Shown here: positions 9,864 through 18,596 of the stretch, in pieces | How the letters are laid out: each line of letters opens with the position of its first letter | Numbering within the stretch: position 1 is the first letter of the stretch | NCBI GenBank assembly: GCA_037200885.1 | Contig: JBBCIN010000002.1 | Coordinates: 1,178,001-1,242,000 of the forward strand | Source of the DNA: PMG-095 sp037200885 | GTDB lineage: Bacteria; Myxococcota_A; Polyangia; Polyangiales; Polyangiaceae | Length of the DNA stretch: 64,000 nucleotides | Direction of reading: 5' to 3' | The notes under the pieces: generated by a model | Seen by the model: the letters and a program-made list of their open reading frames with translations, nothing else | Database searches by the model: none | Told to the model about the DNA's origin: nothing | Translations under genes and position numbers: made by a program

Positions 9864-10412
9864 ATGGCCTCCCCCGTTGAAGTCGTCCGACCGTTGCGGC
9901 GCGCCGAATACGACGCCCTGGTTGCGCTCGGTGCGTTCCGCGACGAACGCATCGAATTGCTCGACGGCGCGTTGGTCCCCATGAGCCCGATCGGTCCGCC
10001 ACACAGCTCCGCCGTGCAAAAACTCATGGAGCTGCTACTCCCCGCATTGCTCGGCAGAGCGACTGTCCGCGCGCAGAGCCCGTTCGCCGCACACGAGCTG
10101 TCCGAACCCGAGCCAGACATCGCCGTCGTCCCGCACGGCGACTACGCGAGCGCGCATCCCAGCGAGGCATACCTCATCATCGAAGTCGCAGATTCCTCGC
10201 TCGAGCACGATCGCGACGTCAAATTACAGATGTACGCGCTGAGCGGCGTACCCGAATATTGGATCGTCAACCTGCGGAAACGATGCATTGAGGTACACAC
10301 GGCCCCCGCGGGATGTGCATACACCTTGGTAGCCCGCGTCGAATACGGTCAATGCGTGCACCCGCAGCGCTTTTCAGAGGTCGAAATTAGGGTATCGGAC
10401 GTGATTCGCTGA
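9864..10412 (+). CDS. Uma2 family (DUF820) restriction-endonuclease-like protein
   Basis: A 182-residue protein matching Uma2/DUF820: N-terminal ...DEYDAL-like segment, ERIELLDGALVPMSP.G..HS, then the PD-(D/E)XK-like core with EPEPDIAVV (Asp), IIEVADSSLEHDRDVKLQMYA (Glu, Lys) and PEYWIVNL. Length and motif spacing are normal for the family. Uma2 proteins are abundant in cyanobacteria and myxobacteria. Nuclease activity is predicted from the fold but the role is unknown. It stands alone, with no methylase or toxin-antitoxin partner next to it. Confidence 0.85.
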   Translation: MASPVEVVRPLRRAEYDALVALGAFRDERIELLDGALVPMSPIGPPHSSAVQKLMELLLPALLGRATVRAQSPFAAHELSEPEPDIAVVPHGDYASAHPSEAYLIIEVADSSLEHDRDVKLQMYALSGVPEYWIVNLRKRCIEVHTAPAGCAYTLVARVEYGQCVHPQRFSEVEIRVSDVIR

Positions 10413-10477
10413 CGGCCAGTTGCGAAGCCTAGTGGCGGAACTCGCAGGGCGGGGTACGGGCATCTCATCGATCTCGA

Positions 10478-12160
10478 CTAGGGCTTCGGGTAAACGCCCT
10501 GGGTCAGGCCCTTCGAACCGTCGGGACCGTAGTTCGCAGTTGCACCAAGCGTTCCGCCCTTCCCCGCAGCTGCAGAGATGGACGCAAAGTTCAGGATCGA
10601 AACACCTAGTTGTGTCGGCGGGGTTCCGTCATAGACCAACGCGACAGAAGGACCGCCACTGCCGCCCGCGCCATTACCGCCATTACCGCCGTTGCCACCG
10701 CGTCCGCCATCACCTCCCACGCCGACGGTGTTGCCATCGTCCGCTGCCCCTCCGATTCCGCCGGCCTTTCCGACTCCCCCGGCGTGCCCTTTCCCGCCGT
10801 CGCCACCTGCGCCACCACTGTTTGCAGTCAGGGTGCAACCATCGATCGAGACGGTGCTCTGCCAGCTCAGCAAGGCAACCGAAGCGCCGCCACCAATGCC
10901 GCCGCCGCCCGGATCCCCTCCGCACCCTCCCATCCCACCCGCGCCGCCGGTGGCACCGAGGCAAGTTGCGCTTCCAAGGCTCGCACCGCCACCGCCGCCA
11001 CCCGCACCCGGCTTGCCGAGTCCCCCGTTGCCGCCACTCGCCATGTTGTATCCCATCGCGGAGAACGTGCCCAACGCGGGTGCGGCTGCTCCAACGTCAC
11101 CTAGCAAGCCTTTATCCCCATCTTGCCCCCGAATTGCGCTGTTTCCGAAGACCTGCCCACCTTTGCCTCCGTTGGTCGGCGAGACGAGGTAGCCAGTGCC
11201 ACCGTCCTGTGCTGGCGCATAGTCCGTCCCGACCGCAGCCGTACCCCCAGCACCGCCTTGTGATCCGCAAATCTTCGGCACCGACTGCGGTCCGACTCTT
11301 GAAGCCGGCGGATTGCTGCATGTCGCTGCCATACCGTTCTGGTCGGTGCCGGACGCAATCCCATCAAGACCGGTCGCCCCGTCTACGCCCACGCTTCCCT
11401 TCCCGCCCTTCCCCGCCCGAATCTCAACGCGCTTCAACGTGATGTTGTGGCTGCCACTGATCATCATCCCAAAGCTGCTCGCGCCCATTCCGTCGTCGGC
11501 ATTCTCAGCATCAATCCGCACATCCTGAATCACCACCCCCACTTTGGCGTCCGTGATCGTCGCGCCGATCGCACGGGCGGGAAGCAGATGCGCCGGCAGT
11601 GGCGAGTCGTAATTCCAAGTCCCATCGTCGCAGGTAAACCCGCCGTAAATCGAGACGCGATCCGGGATCACCAGCGTGTCTGGTTCGTTGTAGTCCGACG
11701 CACAGACGTACACGTGCTTGATCGTCGTCGTGACATTCGCAAGCGCAGCCGTGACCGTCGCGAAGGGGTGCGCTTGCGTACCGTTGGCAGTGTTGTCGTC
11801 GCCGGTGGGCGACACGAAGATTCCGTATTTGTCCGAGATCACACATGCGTCGACGTCGGGACTCGAAGTGCCGTCGCACGAAGGAGGTGGAGCGCCGCCT
11901 GTGCCGGCCGCGGAATCACTGCCGCCATCGCCGCTCGTCCCCGAGGAACCGCTTGCTCCCGTAGCACCAGCGCCGGAAACGCCGTCCGTCCCACTCACCC
12001 CCGACGCGCCGGAGGCGCCGCTCGTGGCGAATGCGCCGCCGCCGTAGGGGCCGCAGTTCAGGTTGGCATTGCAGTCGTCGGATTTGCTGGAGCAACTCCA
12101 GGCGAGTCCGCTGACGGCAAGTAGGCCGAGGGTTCCGATGCTGAAGCGTTTGAGTTTCAT
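10478..12160 (-). CDS. Gly-rich lipoprotein with DUF1565-like/beta-helix region
   Basis: The start at 12160 gives 560 residues: MKLKRFSIGTLGLLAVSGLAWSC-type signal with lipobox Cys, preceded by GAGG six bases upstream of the ATG. A Gly/Ala/Ser linker is followed by YGIFVSPTGDDNTANGT...HPFATVTAAL, the DUF1565 opening, and then VIPDRVSIYGGF and short beta-helix-like rungs (GMMISGSHNITLKRVEIRAG). The remaining 250 residues are collagen-like Gly-rich repeats (GxGGxGG) with Cys pairs. The frame continues upstream to 12664 but that part overlaps the next gene and is a shadow. It is likely a surface-exposed right-handed beta-helix protein of unknown ligand. Confidence 0.8.
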   Translation of the reverse strand: MKLKRFSIGTLGLLAVSGLAWSCSSKSDDCNANLNCGPYGGGAFATSGASGASGVSGTDGVSGAGATGASGSSGTSGDGGSDSAAGTGGAPPPSCDGTSSPDVDACVISDKYGIFVSPTGDDNTANGTQAHPFATVTAALANVTTTIKHVYVCASDYNEPDTLVIPDRVSIYGGFTCDDGTWNYDSPLPAHLLPARAIGATITDAKVGVVIQDVRIDAENADDGMGASSFGMMISGSHNITLKRVEIRAGKGGKGSVGVDGATGLDGIASGTDQNGMAATCSNPPASRVGPQSVPKICGSQGGAGGTAAVGTDYAPAQDGGTGYLVSPTNGGKGGQVFGNSAIRGQDGDKGLLGDVGAAAPALGTFSAMGYNMASGGNGGLGKPGAGGGGGGASLGSATCLGATGGAGGMGGCGGDPGGGGIGGGASVALLSWQSTVSIDGCTLTANSGGAGGDGGKGHAGGVGKAGGIGGAADDGNTVGVGGDGGRGGNGGNGGNGAGGSGGPSVALVYDGTPPTQLGVSILNFASISAAAGKGGTLGATANYGPDGSKGLTQGVYPKP

Positions 12161-12188
12161 GTCATCCTCGGTCAGTGGCTCGATAAGG

Positions 12189-13292
12189 CTAAAAGCGGCC
12201 GCTGAGGCCGAAGTTGGTGGCGCCAGGGCTGATCGCAAAGGTCGGTGAAAAAGTACTGGAGGTGTTGGCCTGTGTGTTCGTGCGCGTGTTTGCGTGCGCG
12301 TACGAATGCGAGCGTGGCCACAGGAGGTAGAGTGCGGTGCCGACCGCGGCGGCGCCGGCGACGCTGAAGCCGACGATTTCGATCGTGCGGGCACGATCGA
12401 CGTCGGAGTTTTTGTCGTGGAGCGCGGCGCAGTCGGCTGCGTGTGGGGTGCCGGTTCCGCAAGCGTTGGGCTCGGGCAGCGAGGATCGCAGCTGATCGGC
12501 GTCTTTTTGGCTCGAATTGCCCGAGAGCAGGAATACGACGCCGACGGCGGCGCCTGCGGCGACCAGACCTCCGCCGACCAGCGCAGGCACGATCGAGCGA
12601 CGTGAGTGCTCGCCGACAGGAGGCAGGGTAACGTCCGTTCGAGTGCTCGCGCTTTGCTCTGCATCCGCAGCCGCTTCGGGGGCTGCGCCGATCTGCGTCA
12701 ACTTGATCCAGAGTACCTGGGAGGCGCCTCTAGAGAGGTGAACGGTCTGTTGATTTGGCTCGTAACCCTCATGGGTGACTGACACGCCGTGCTCGCCAGG
12801 CTCGAGAAAGACATCACCGCTCGGAGGAACGGTCACGGCGGCGTCGTCGATCGTGAGCGCGGAGTCCGCCGGCTCGAGGGTGACGTGCAGCGAGCCAATT
12901 TCCATTTTTTCTTGGGCCAGGCCCTCGGCCAGCGCTTGCTTTTGCTCGTCCGTGGAGCTCGGCAACAAATGAGCAAGAGCAAACGAAAAATGTTCGGCAG
13001 CATCTCGATGCTTGCCGAGTTCTGACTCGGTCTGCGCCAGGTTTGCCGCGATGTCCGGGCTCTGTTTCAGGCTCCAGGCTTCAGTGTAGATGCGCAGGGC
13101 GTCGGCGTATTTGCCGGCGTTGAACGCGACCTTGCCCTTCTTGAACAGCGAGTTTGCGCGATCACTGTCAGCACTGTTGCCCTCCGCGTGGACGCGGCCG
13201 GCAATGCCCGTCGTTATCAGCAAGCAAGCGCATGCAAGACCGCGGCTCAGCACCTTTGGCCCAATTCCGAGTCGTGTCGATACCATCATCAC
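12189..13292 (-). CDS. TPR-PEGA domain protein with C-terminal membrane segments
   Basis: A 367-residue protein. The N-terminal signal peptide (LACACLLITTGIAGRVHA) is followed by TPR-like helices (about 45-130, LFKKGKVAFNAGKYADALRIYTEAW). A PEGA-type beta domain (about 145-205, GSLHVTLEPADSALTIDDAAV...LEPGEHGVSVTHEGYEP) comes next, then a hydrophobic segment at about 240-262, a Cys-containing loop and a second hydrophobic segment near 310-330. This layout is common in Polyangiaceae envelopes and the role is unknown. The start cluster GTG-ATG-ATG (13292/13289/13286) abuts the stop of the upstream gene, so the two are coupled. Confidence 0.8.
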   Translation of the reverse strand: MMMVSTRLGIGPKVLSRGLACACLLITTGIAGRVHAEGNSADSDRANSLFKKGKVAFNAGKYADALRIYTEAWSLKQSPDIAANLAQTESELGKHRDAAEHFSFALAHLLPSSTDEQKQALAEGLAQEKMEIGSLHVTLEPADSALTIDDAAVTVPPSGDVFLEPGEHGVSVTHEGYEPNQQTVHLSRGASQVLWIKLTQIGAAPEAAADAEQSASTRTDVTLPPVGEHSRRSIVPALVGGGLVAAGAAVGVVFLLSGNSSQKDADQLRSSLPEPNACGTGTPHAADCAALHDKNSDVDRARTIEIVGFSVAGAAAVGTALYLLWPRSHSYAHANTRTNTQANTSSTFSPTFAISPGATNFGLSGRF

Positions 13293-14078
13293 TCAATAGA
13301 TCGCGCGTTTTGGTTTGGCCGTGGGCGGTGCGTTCAGCGCGGGGCTGTTCGCGATCGGGGGCGGGACAGGCTTGAGGGCTGCGTGACGCGGCGCATCTGC
13401 CGAGCGCGCTGGCGTGGCACTCGCGATGGTTTCCGCGGCCGTCGCCGAAGCGGCTGGATTCGTCGCCGATTCCACTGGCTGGGCAGACGCACTTGCCGCG
13501 GACGCGGACTCGCCGCTCACCGCCGCGGACGGCGTACCCCGCAGCGCTTCGACGGGCTTCGGTGAAGCGGCAACGGCCAGCGTCGCGGCCTGCGCGGTGG
13601 CGCTGGACAGCGCCGAGCGACGCCGCGCCTTCGCCCCGAGCACGAACAGGAACGAGGCGCAAAACAAAACGAGGAGAACGAGCGGTACGAACGATCGCCG
13701 CCGCGCTGCGACCGGCGGTTGGCTAGTGGTGAGTACGGTCTCGGGTGGCGGCCAGCCCGAGTCGAACTGGGGCGGCGGCGCGGGCCAATTCGGATCCGAG
13801 GCGGGCATGACCTGCAGCACGGGACGACGCAACTTCAACTCGGTCGGTAGCTTGCGCGGGTCGATGTCCTTCGAAAGCTTGACCGTCTCGAGCTCGAGCG
13901 TCTTGTGGTCGGAGACCGCGTTTAGCAGCTTCGGTTCGTAGTAGACCCGCGCGCCGGGACCCTCTTCTTCTGCCGCGACCGGCTCGGCCACCGCCATCGA
14001 ACGAAGCGTCGATGGGTGCTCGGGCTCGATGGGGCCAAGGCCAGGATCGGTGGTCACTCGGTTGCGCTGATCTGTCAC
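13293..14078 (-). CDS. Single-pass membrane protein with Pro/Ala-rich tails
   Basis: A 261-residue product from the GTG at 14078, chosen because an AAAGG sequence sits six bases upstream. An alternative ATG at 13997 would give 234 residues, and the longer frame to 14219 has no family-like content. One membrane segment (PLVLLVLFCASFLFVLGAKARR, about 145-165) separates an acidic cytoplasmic half from an Ala/Ser/Pro-rich tail that is probably periplasmic and unstructured. No enzyme motif is visible. The stop codon touches the start of the TPR-PEGA gene, so they form a two-gene operon and may act together in the envelope. Confidence 0.65.
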   Translation of the reverse strand: MTDQRNRVTTDPGLGPIEPEHPSTLRSMAVAEPVAAEEEGPGARVYYEPKLLNAVSDHKTLELETVKLSKDIDPRKLPTELKLRRPVLQVMPASDPNWPAPPPQFDSGWPPPETVLTTSQPPVAARRRSFVPLVLLVLFCASFLFVLGAKARRRSALSSATAQAATLAVAASPKPVEALRGTPSAAVSGESASAASASAQPVESATNPAASATAAETIASATPARSADAPRHAALKPVPPPIANSPALNAPPTAKPKRAIY

Positions 14079-14304
14079 GACGCACCTTTGGCCGCGGTTG
14101 GGAAACCGGATGGGATACCGTTGAAGCTCAATTCGAACGAAGCTAGGACGATCAAGGTGACGCCCGCCCTCTCGCAGAGCTTGCGAGCGTATATGACCTC
14201 GGCCTACATCGCGAGACAACTTGCTGAGGTCGGGCCACGATCTTGAAATCGTCGCGGCTGAACCACGAGTTGCTAGAAAAATTACCTGAACACGCGGCTA
14301 AGAG

Positions 14305-14338
14305 AAAAGGCCGCAACCTTTCGGGCCGCGGCCTCTTT
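14305..14338 (-). terminator. Rho-independent-like terminator of the PHAX-domain gene
   Basis: Read leftward, AGGCCGC (14334-14328) pairs with GCGGCCT (14314-14308) around a 13-base loop and is followed by TTTTCTC. It lies 24 bases after the stop of the gene ending at 14362. Confidence 0.6.
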
Positions 14339-14361
14339 CCAATCAGCGCGGAACGACTTCG

Positions 14362-15186
14362 CTAAGCGCGCGAGCGGGACTTTGCGGCCGTTGCCTTGGG
14401 CCGAGCGGCCTTCGCCCGCGGTGCCGCGCGTGGCTTCGGCTCTTCGACTTCTTCCTCTTCGACCGCTTCAATGATCGCAGCGGGCGGCTGAGAAACGCTG
14501 GTCGGCTTGCGCTCCGAGCGTGGGATCTCGACGGTGCTGGGGCGCGGCACTTCACCGCCGAACTGGGCATGGAGATCAGCTAGCAACGCCACCAGAAGCA
14601 GGTACTGATCCGTGGGGTTCAGCGGGCTCAGGGCGGCTTGAGCGCCTTGTTTGGCCTTCGCCTGCACCACTGCGGCCGGAAGCTCCGGAGGGATGAAGCT
14701 GCCCTCAGGAGGCGCGGGAGGCCACTCGCCGCGCGGTTCATGGCGCGGGGGGCTGAGCACCGCAGCGGTGGCCGGCTTCGAAGCAGGCACGACCTCGAAC
14801 ACGCGGCGCCGCGGGAGACCGGCTGAAGACGAAGGCGGGGCTGCCGCGCCAGCGCCAGCACCGTTGGGCGTCGGCTTGGCCGCGGCCGGCGCAGACTTGG
14901 GTGCATTCGGATCGCGCGGCTTCTTGTCGTTGAAGATCGCCGCGCGGACGTCCCGAGGCAGCCGCTGGCGCGCCAGGAAGAAAAATACGCCACCAGGGCT
15001 TCTGCGACCGCTACCGTCGCCACGCATCAAGCCGCCGGCCTTTTCGATCTTCTCGGTCTCGGCGAGCAGAGTGAGGCAAGCCTGGTCACCGAGGTTGTCT
15101 ACGACAGCCTTGATCTGGGCGAGCGGACCCTCGTCAGCTTCCCCGAGGGCCTTCGCAATTGTGTTGATAGTCTGATCACTAGCCAT
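14362..15186 (-). CDS. PHAX RNA-binding-domain protein with basic C-terminal tail
   Basis: A 274-residue protein from the ATG at 15186; the upstream in-frame extension lacks homology. Residues about 4-80 match the RNA-binding domain of eukaryotic PHAX: IAKALGEADEGPLAQIKAVVDNLG, then the diagnostic EKAGGLMRGDGSGRRSPGGVFFFLAR (GG..x.DGS.RR.PGGVFF). In eukaryotes this domain binds single-stranded RNA in snRNA/snoRNA export. Bacterial members exist but have no known role. A Pro/Ala-rich linker follows, then a helical patch (NPTDQYLLLVALLADLHAQFG) and a Glu-rich then Lys/Arg/Ala/Pro tail resembling H1 or AT-hook tails, suggesting nucleic-acid contact. It is a monocistronic gene. Confidence 0.8.
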   Translation of the reverse strand: MASDQTINTIAKALGEADEGPLAQIKAVVDNLGDQACLTLLAETEKIEKAGGLMRGDGSGRRSPGGVFFFLARQRLPRDVRAAIFNDKKPRDPNAPKSAPAAAKPTPNGAGAGAAAPPSSSAGLPRRRVFEVVPASKPATAAVLSPPRHEPRGEWPPAPPEGSFIPPELPAAVVQAKAKQGAQAALSPLNPTDQYLLLVALLADLHAQFGGEVPRPSTVEIPRSERKPTSVSQPPAAIIEAVEEEEVEEPKPRAAPRAKAARPKATAAKSRSRA

Positions 15187-15647
15187 GGTTAGTTGACCGC
15201 GCTCATGCACAGTCCCCCCCGGTGTGCAGCGGCTGAAGATTCTTGGCACCAACACGGTCAGACCGCAATAGGTGTCTGTGAAAGCCCAGGCGCGAGCCGC
15301 CGAGGCAACTTCGCCCGAGCTCACCCGGGCGCAGCACTTTCAATCATACGGCGTCTTTGCTCTCAACGCTAAGAGCAAATGCGCCGCGCTCGTGATTCGG
15401 GCAGCGCCGCCAAACCCGCGCTTTTTCCCATGCCGGAAGCGCTCGGCTCTCGCTTCTCGCCTGGCCTGTCTAGCGTCTCACCTTGCGCCAGTTGGCCAGA
15501 GATCGGGCGCGCTGACGGCGATGATATTGGGCCGGGGCTCGACGCGATCCGAACCAGAGGCATTAGCAACAAAACGAAACGTGGTGCGAACGGGCCGTTC
15601 GACGGTGCGAACAGAGGCCAGCCGCTGCTTCGCTCGGGGGCGTACGT
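15187..15647. other. Intergenic stretch without visible genes
   Basis: 461 bases upstream of the PHAX-domain gene and downstream of a lipoprotein gene. Short frames in both directions look compositionally random. I see no hairpin with a T-run, no RNA gene and no repeat. The promoter of the PHAX-domain gene must lie at its left end. Confidence 0.45.
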
Positions 15648-16409
15648 CTATTTGAAGCCGTGCAAGTGGACGACGTACCACTCGCCGCGCCACGAGATGA
15701 GCGACGTGAGCTCGAGCTCACGCGACCGGCCCGTGGGCAGTGTGAAGCGCAAGCGCGAGCGCAACACACGAAAGTAGCCCAGCTTGTTGCCCTCGGATCC
15801 CGGCGGCATCCACCTCGCATCCCGCTCCGACACGGTGATGCCTTCGAATTTGCTCTCGGCCGCCACTGAGCCGAGGGCATGGTGGTACTCGAGCAGGTCG
15901 CGCTTGAAGTTCGCGAGCAGGCGGAACCGGTAGTCCCTTTCCGGTTTCGCGACGTCCTTCACCTGTTGATAGGCGATCAACGGAAAGAACGCGGACTCCG
16001 CGGGCTCGACATCTCCGCTGAGGATCGCTCGAGCCACCGCCGCGATGCGCTTCTGAAAGGAAGGCGATGCCAGAGAGGGGCGCTGGTCGGTTTGGCCAAG
16101 GGGTTTTCCTTGCTCGTCCGATAGCTGAGGAGACGTTTCACGCTCAGGGGTTGTGGCCAGCGCAGTGGTCGCCGGCTGCGGGCCAGCGTCCGGCGCGGCC
16201 GTGAGCACCGCGGCCGCCGCAGGCGCCGCAGAGAGCGAAGGAGAATCTGCCGCCGTCGCGGGCTCGGTTGCACTCGGAAGGCCGGAAGGCGCGCTCTGCG
16301 TGACGTGGACCGAGTTCGGCTGTGCCCCGCTCGATTCGTGGCACCCGACGCTGACGATGACGACCAGCGCCGCGCCCGACCCAAAAAAACAAGGACGCGA
16401 GAGGCTCAC
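15648..16409 (-). CDS. Lipoprotein of unknown function
   Basis: A 253-residue product from a GTG start, with a signal sequence ending in a lipobox-like Cys (VIVSVGC followed by HESS). About 90 residues of Ser/Ala/Pro/Thr-rich linker lead to a globular domain of roughly 140 residues. That domain begins with helices (QKRIAAVARAILSGDVEPAESAFFPLIAYQQVKD) and ends in beta strands (LRSRLRFTLPTGRSRELELTSLISWRGEWYVVHLHGF). The end looks like an SnoaL/NTF2-like or similar small alpha+beta fold, but I cannot name the family. It stands alone on its strand. Confidence 0.7.
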   Translation of the reverse strand: MSLSRPCFFGSGAALVVIVSVGCHESSGAQPNSVHVTQSAPSGLPSATEPATAADSPSLSAAPAAAAVLTAAPDAGPQPATTALATTPERETSPQLSDEQGKPLGQTDQRPSLASPSFQKRIAAVARAILSGDVEPAESAFFPLIAYQQVKDVAKPERDYRFRLLANFKRDLLEYHHALGSVAAESKFEGITVSERDARWMPPGSEGNKLGYFRVLRSRLRFTLPTGRSRELELTSLISWRGEWYVVHLHGFK

Positions 16410-16549
16410 CCCGCTGCTCTACACCGCAGCAGCGGCGATGGCGAAGAAATGTGCCCGCAAGCAAGGGGGCTTGGCCTTGGCCAGACTTTGGGCCAGTTGA
16501 CTGGAATCAGGGACGGGTCTATCCGGCGAGTCCGGAGCGGGACAAATCG

Positions 16550-17443
16550 ATGAAGATCAACTGCTACATCTGCGCGCTGCCCTTTCTTTTGGCCGGACTG
16601 TCGCTGAGTAAACCGAGTCGAGCCGACGAACCGCTTCCCGACAGCCTGGTCACGAGCAGCAAGGCGACCGAGGGCAGTACGGACGTGGCGACCTCGGGCT
16701 TCGAAAAAGCCGACAAGGTAAAGGCGGACGCCAAGGACGCCACCGAGCTGGAGATCTCCGCTGGCGGCCTGGCTTCGGCGGGTAACTCCCGCTCGTTGGC
16801 CGCTACGTCGGCGGGCAAATTCCGGCTACGCCGCGGCTCCGATCAGATCGGCGCCGCGATCGCGGCGAACTACGCGGAGTCGTCGGTCAACAAGGGGGAG
16901 GGGCTGCAGACGACGGTCGAGAACTTTCAGGGCAAGCTTCGCTACGACCGATTCTTGGCCGGCTCGTTCGCCGTGTTCGGCGCGGTATCCGCGCGTCATG
17001 ACCGCTTTCAGGGCCTCGAGCTGCGGATCAATCTAGACCCGGGCTTCGGGTACTACTTCATCGATGAAGACAAGCAGCAGTTCTGGTTGGAAGCTGGCTA
17101 CGATTTTCAGCACGATATCCGTCGCGACGATGCCATCGCGGATGCGGACGCCGACGGTTTCCTGCTCGCCAAGACCAACGACCGTCACAGCCTGCGCGCG
17201 TTCGTGGGCTATTCGAGCGACCTCAGCGATTCGGTGAAGGTCGCCAGCGGGCTCGAGTACCTGCAGGGGCTCGACCCGGCCACCAACTACCGCGTGAACT
17301 GGGATGGCTCGGTCAACTCCTCCGTTGGCAAGGGCTTTTCAATCGCGACCGCCGTCAGCGTGCGCTACGATCACAACCCAATCCCCGATGTCGAAAAGAC
17401 GGACATCGTCACCTCGATCAGTCTCGTCTATCACCTCCTGTAG
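16550..17443 (+). CDS. DUF481-type outer-membrane beta-barrel protein
   Basis: A 297-residue product from the ATG at 16550, which places a signal peptide (MKINCYICALPFLLAGLSLSKPSRA) at the N-terminus. A charged segment precedes an amphipathic beta-strand region typical of DUF481/YdiY barrels: ELEISAGGLASAGNSRSLAATSAGKFRLRRG, repeated strand pairs (GKLRYDRFLAGSFAVFGAVSARHDRFQGL, PGFGYYFIDED..FWLEAGYDFQHD) and a C-terminal strand ending in aromatic/hydrophobic residues (SISLVYHLL), as needed for outer-membrane insertion. Function unknown; members are salt- or stress-linked in enterobacteria. The next gene starts 34 bases downstream on the same strand. Confidence 0.8.
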   Translation: MKINCYICALPFLLAGLSLSKPSRADEPLPDSLVTSSKATEGSTDVATSGFEKADKVKADAKDATELEISAGGLASAGNSRSLAATSAGKFRLRRGSDQIGAAIAANYAESSVNKGEGLQTTVENFQGKLRYDRFLAGSFAVFGAVSARHDRFQGLELRINLDPGFGYYFIDEDKQQFWLEAGYDFQHDIRRDDAIADADADGFLLAKTNDRHSLRAFVGYSSDLSDSVKVASGLEYLQGLDPATNYRVNWDGSVNSSVGKGFSIATAVSVRYDHNPIPDVEKTDIVTSISLVYHLL

Positions 17444-17477
17444 CGAGCGCGCGCAGCGCTAGAACGCGGAACCCAGC

Positions 17478-18158
17478 ATGCTGCAGGCTCTTCGAAATTC
17501 CAGGCGCTGGCTCGGGCCGCTGCTGGCCTGCATGGCGCTCGTCTGTCTCGTCGATTGCGGCAAGAAAAAGGCTCCCGCGGACACGACTTCGATCGACCAA
17601 CCGCATCCGCCGGACACGGTGCCCGGAGCGATGGCGATTGCCACGCTGGAGCGCACCGGATGCTATGGCGAGTGCCCGGTTTATCGACTCACGGTGAGCA
17701 ACGACGGCAGCGTGGTGTACGTCGGAACGCGCTGGGTCAAGGTGCTCGGCCGTCAGGTGTACAAGATTTCGGACGCGCAACTGGCCGAGCTTCAAGCCGC
17801 TTTCGAGCATGCCAACTTCAGTCAGCTGCGCGACTACGACAAGGTAGAGAGCACTGACGACGATTGGGCGCATCTCTCCTATCGACGCGGCAGCGGCTTC
17901 AAGCGCGTTCGGCACTATCACGGCGACAACGCCGCTCCTCCAGCGCTCGGCGCGTTGGAGGATGAATTCGATCGCATCGTCGACAGTGGGCGTCTCGTCG
18001 GAGTACCGTCGGCGACGGGTACGCCCACGACCGCTCCGGCCGTTGCTCCGACGCCGGCCGAACCTGCGACCCCCAGCGCTTCGGCAAGGCCGCCTCGTCC
18101 GAGCGAAAACGCCGGTCCGCCCGACGAAACCACGGCCGATCCGGACAACCACCCTTGA
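17478..18158 (+). CDS. DUF6438-type lipoprotein
   Basis: A 226-residue protein with a basic N-terminus and lipobox (ALVCLVDC followed by GKKK). The core (about 50-165) matches the DUF6438 pattern: ATLERTGCYGECPVYRLTVSNDGSVVYVGTRWVKVLG, with the paired Cys, then helices LAELQAAFEHANFSQLRDYD and a beta segment ending in RVRHYHGDNAAPPAL. A Pro/Ala/Ser-rich tail of about 50 residues follows. The domain is of unknown function and usually occurs in exported proteins. It probably shares a transcript with the DUF481 gene. Confidence 0.75.
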   Translation: MLQALRNSRRWLGPLLACMALVCLVDCGKKKAPADTTSIDQPHPPDTVPGAMAIATLERTGCYGECPVYRLTVSNDGSVVYVGTRWVKVLGRQVYKISDAQLAELQAAFEHANFSQLRDYDKVESTDDDWAHLSYRRGSGFKRVRHYHGDNAAPPALGALEDEFDRIVDSGRLVGVPSATGTPTTAPAVAPTPAEPATPSASARPPRPSENAGPPDETTADPDNHP

Positions 18159-18596
18159 AGAGGAGGTTACGGCGTCGGGACGCCAGGTTGCCGCATTATT
18201 TGGTGATTCGGCCAGCCGGCGCGCATGGTCCACCCTCCAGATGCGAAGGGTTCGATTGCAATCTTGAAACAGATTGCCACTGCAGCCGAGCTAACCCCTC
18301 GTAAACGGGTTGGCCCGAGATGTGCTTAACGAAGCCGGTTCCCGGAAACAAACTGAATGCGCGGCGTCATCACTACCCGTCACTTGGTTACTCACGCGCC
18401 GCTGATTATGCGGTTGTTTGGGGTGCGCGCTTACTTCAAGTGTGTGGCCTGTGTGCTCCGGAAGGGCGGCCGCGCCACCTTCTTGGACGCGGTTTCACAC
18501 TGACAAGCGTCGGCTAGCCCAGGTTATTCCGGGCGCAAGCACGGAAACGCCGCGTTGCCGAAGCATGGCGCGTGTGACAGATATTGCGCGCCAAAC
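18159..18596. other. Intergenic stretch without visible genes
   Basis: 438 bases of comparatively less GC-biased sequence between two rightward genes. It was checked for a tRNA because of a GGGTTCGATT string, but no T-arm pairing or CCA-bounded acceptor is present. A weak AACCC/GGGTT stem occurs near 18290-18312. No coding frame is convincing. Confidence 0.5.

Noticed and set aside
18230..18330. Possible tRNA around a GGGTTCGATT string
   Set aside because: The flanking bases do not form a T-arm stem and no acceptor or anticodon stem can be drawn.
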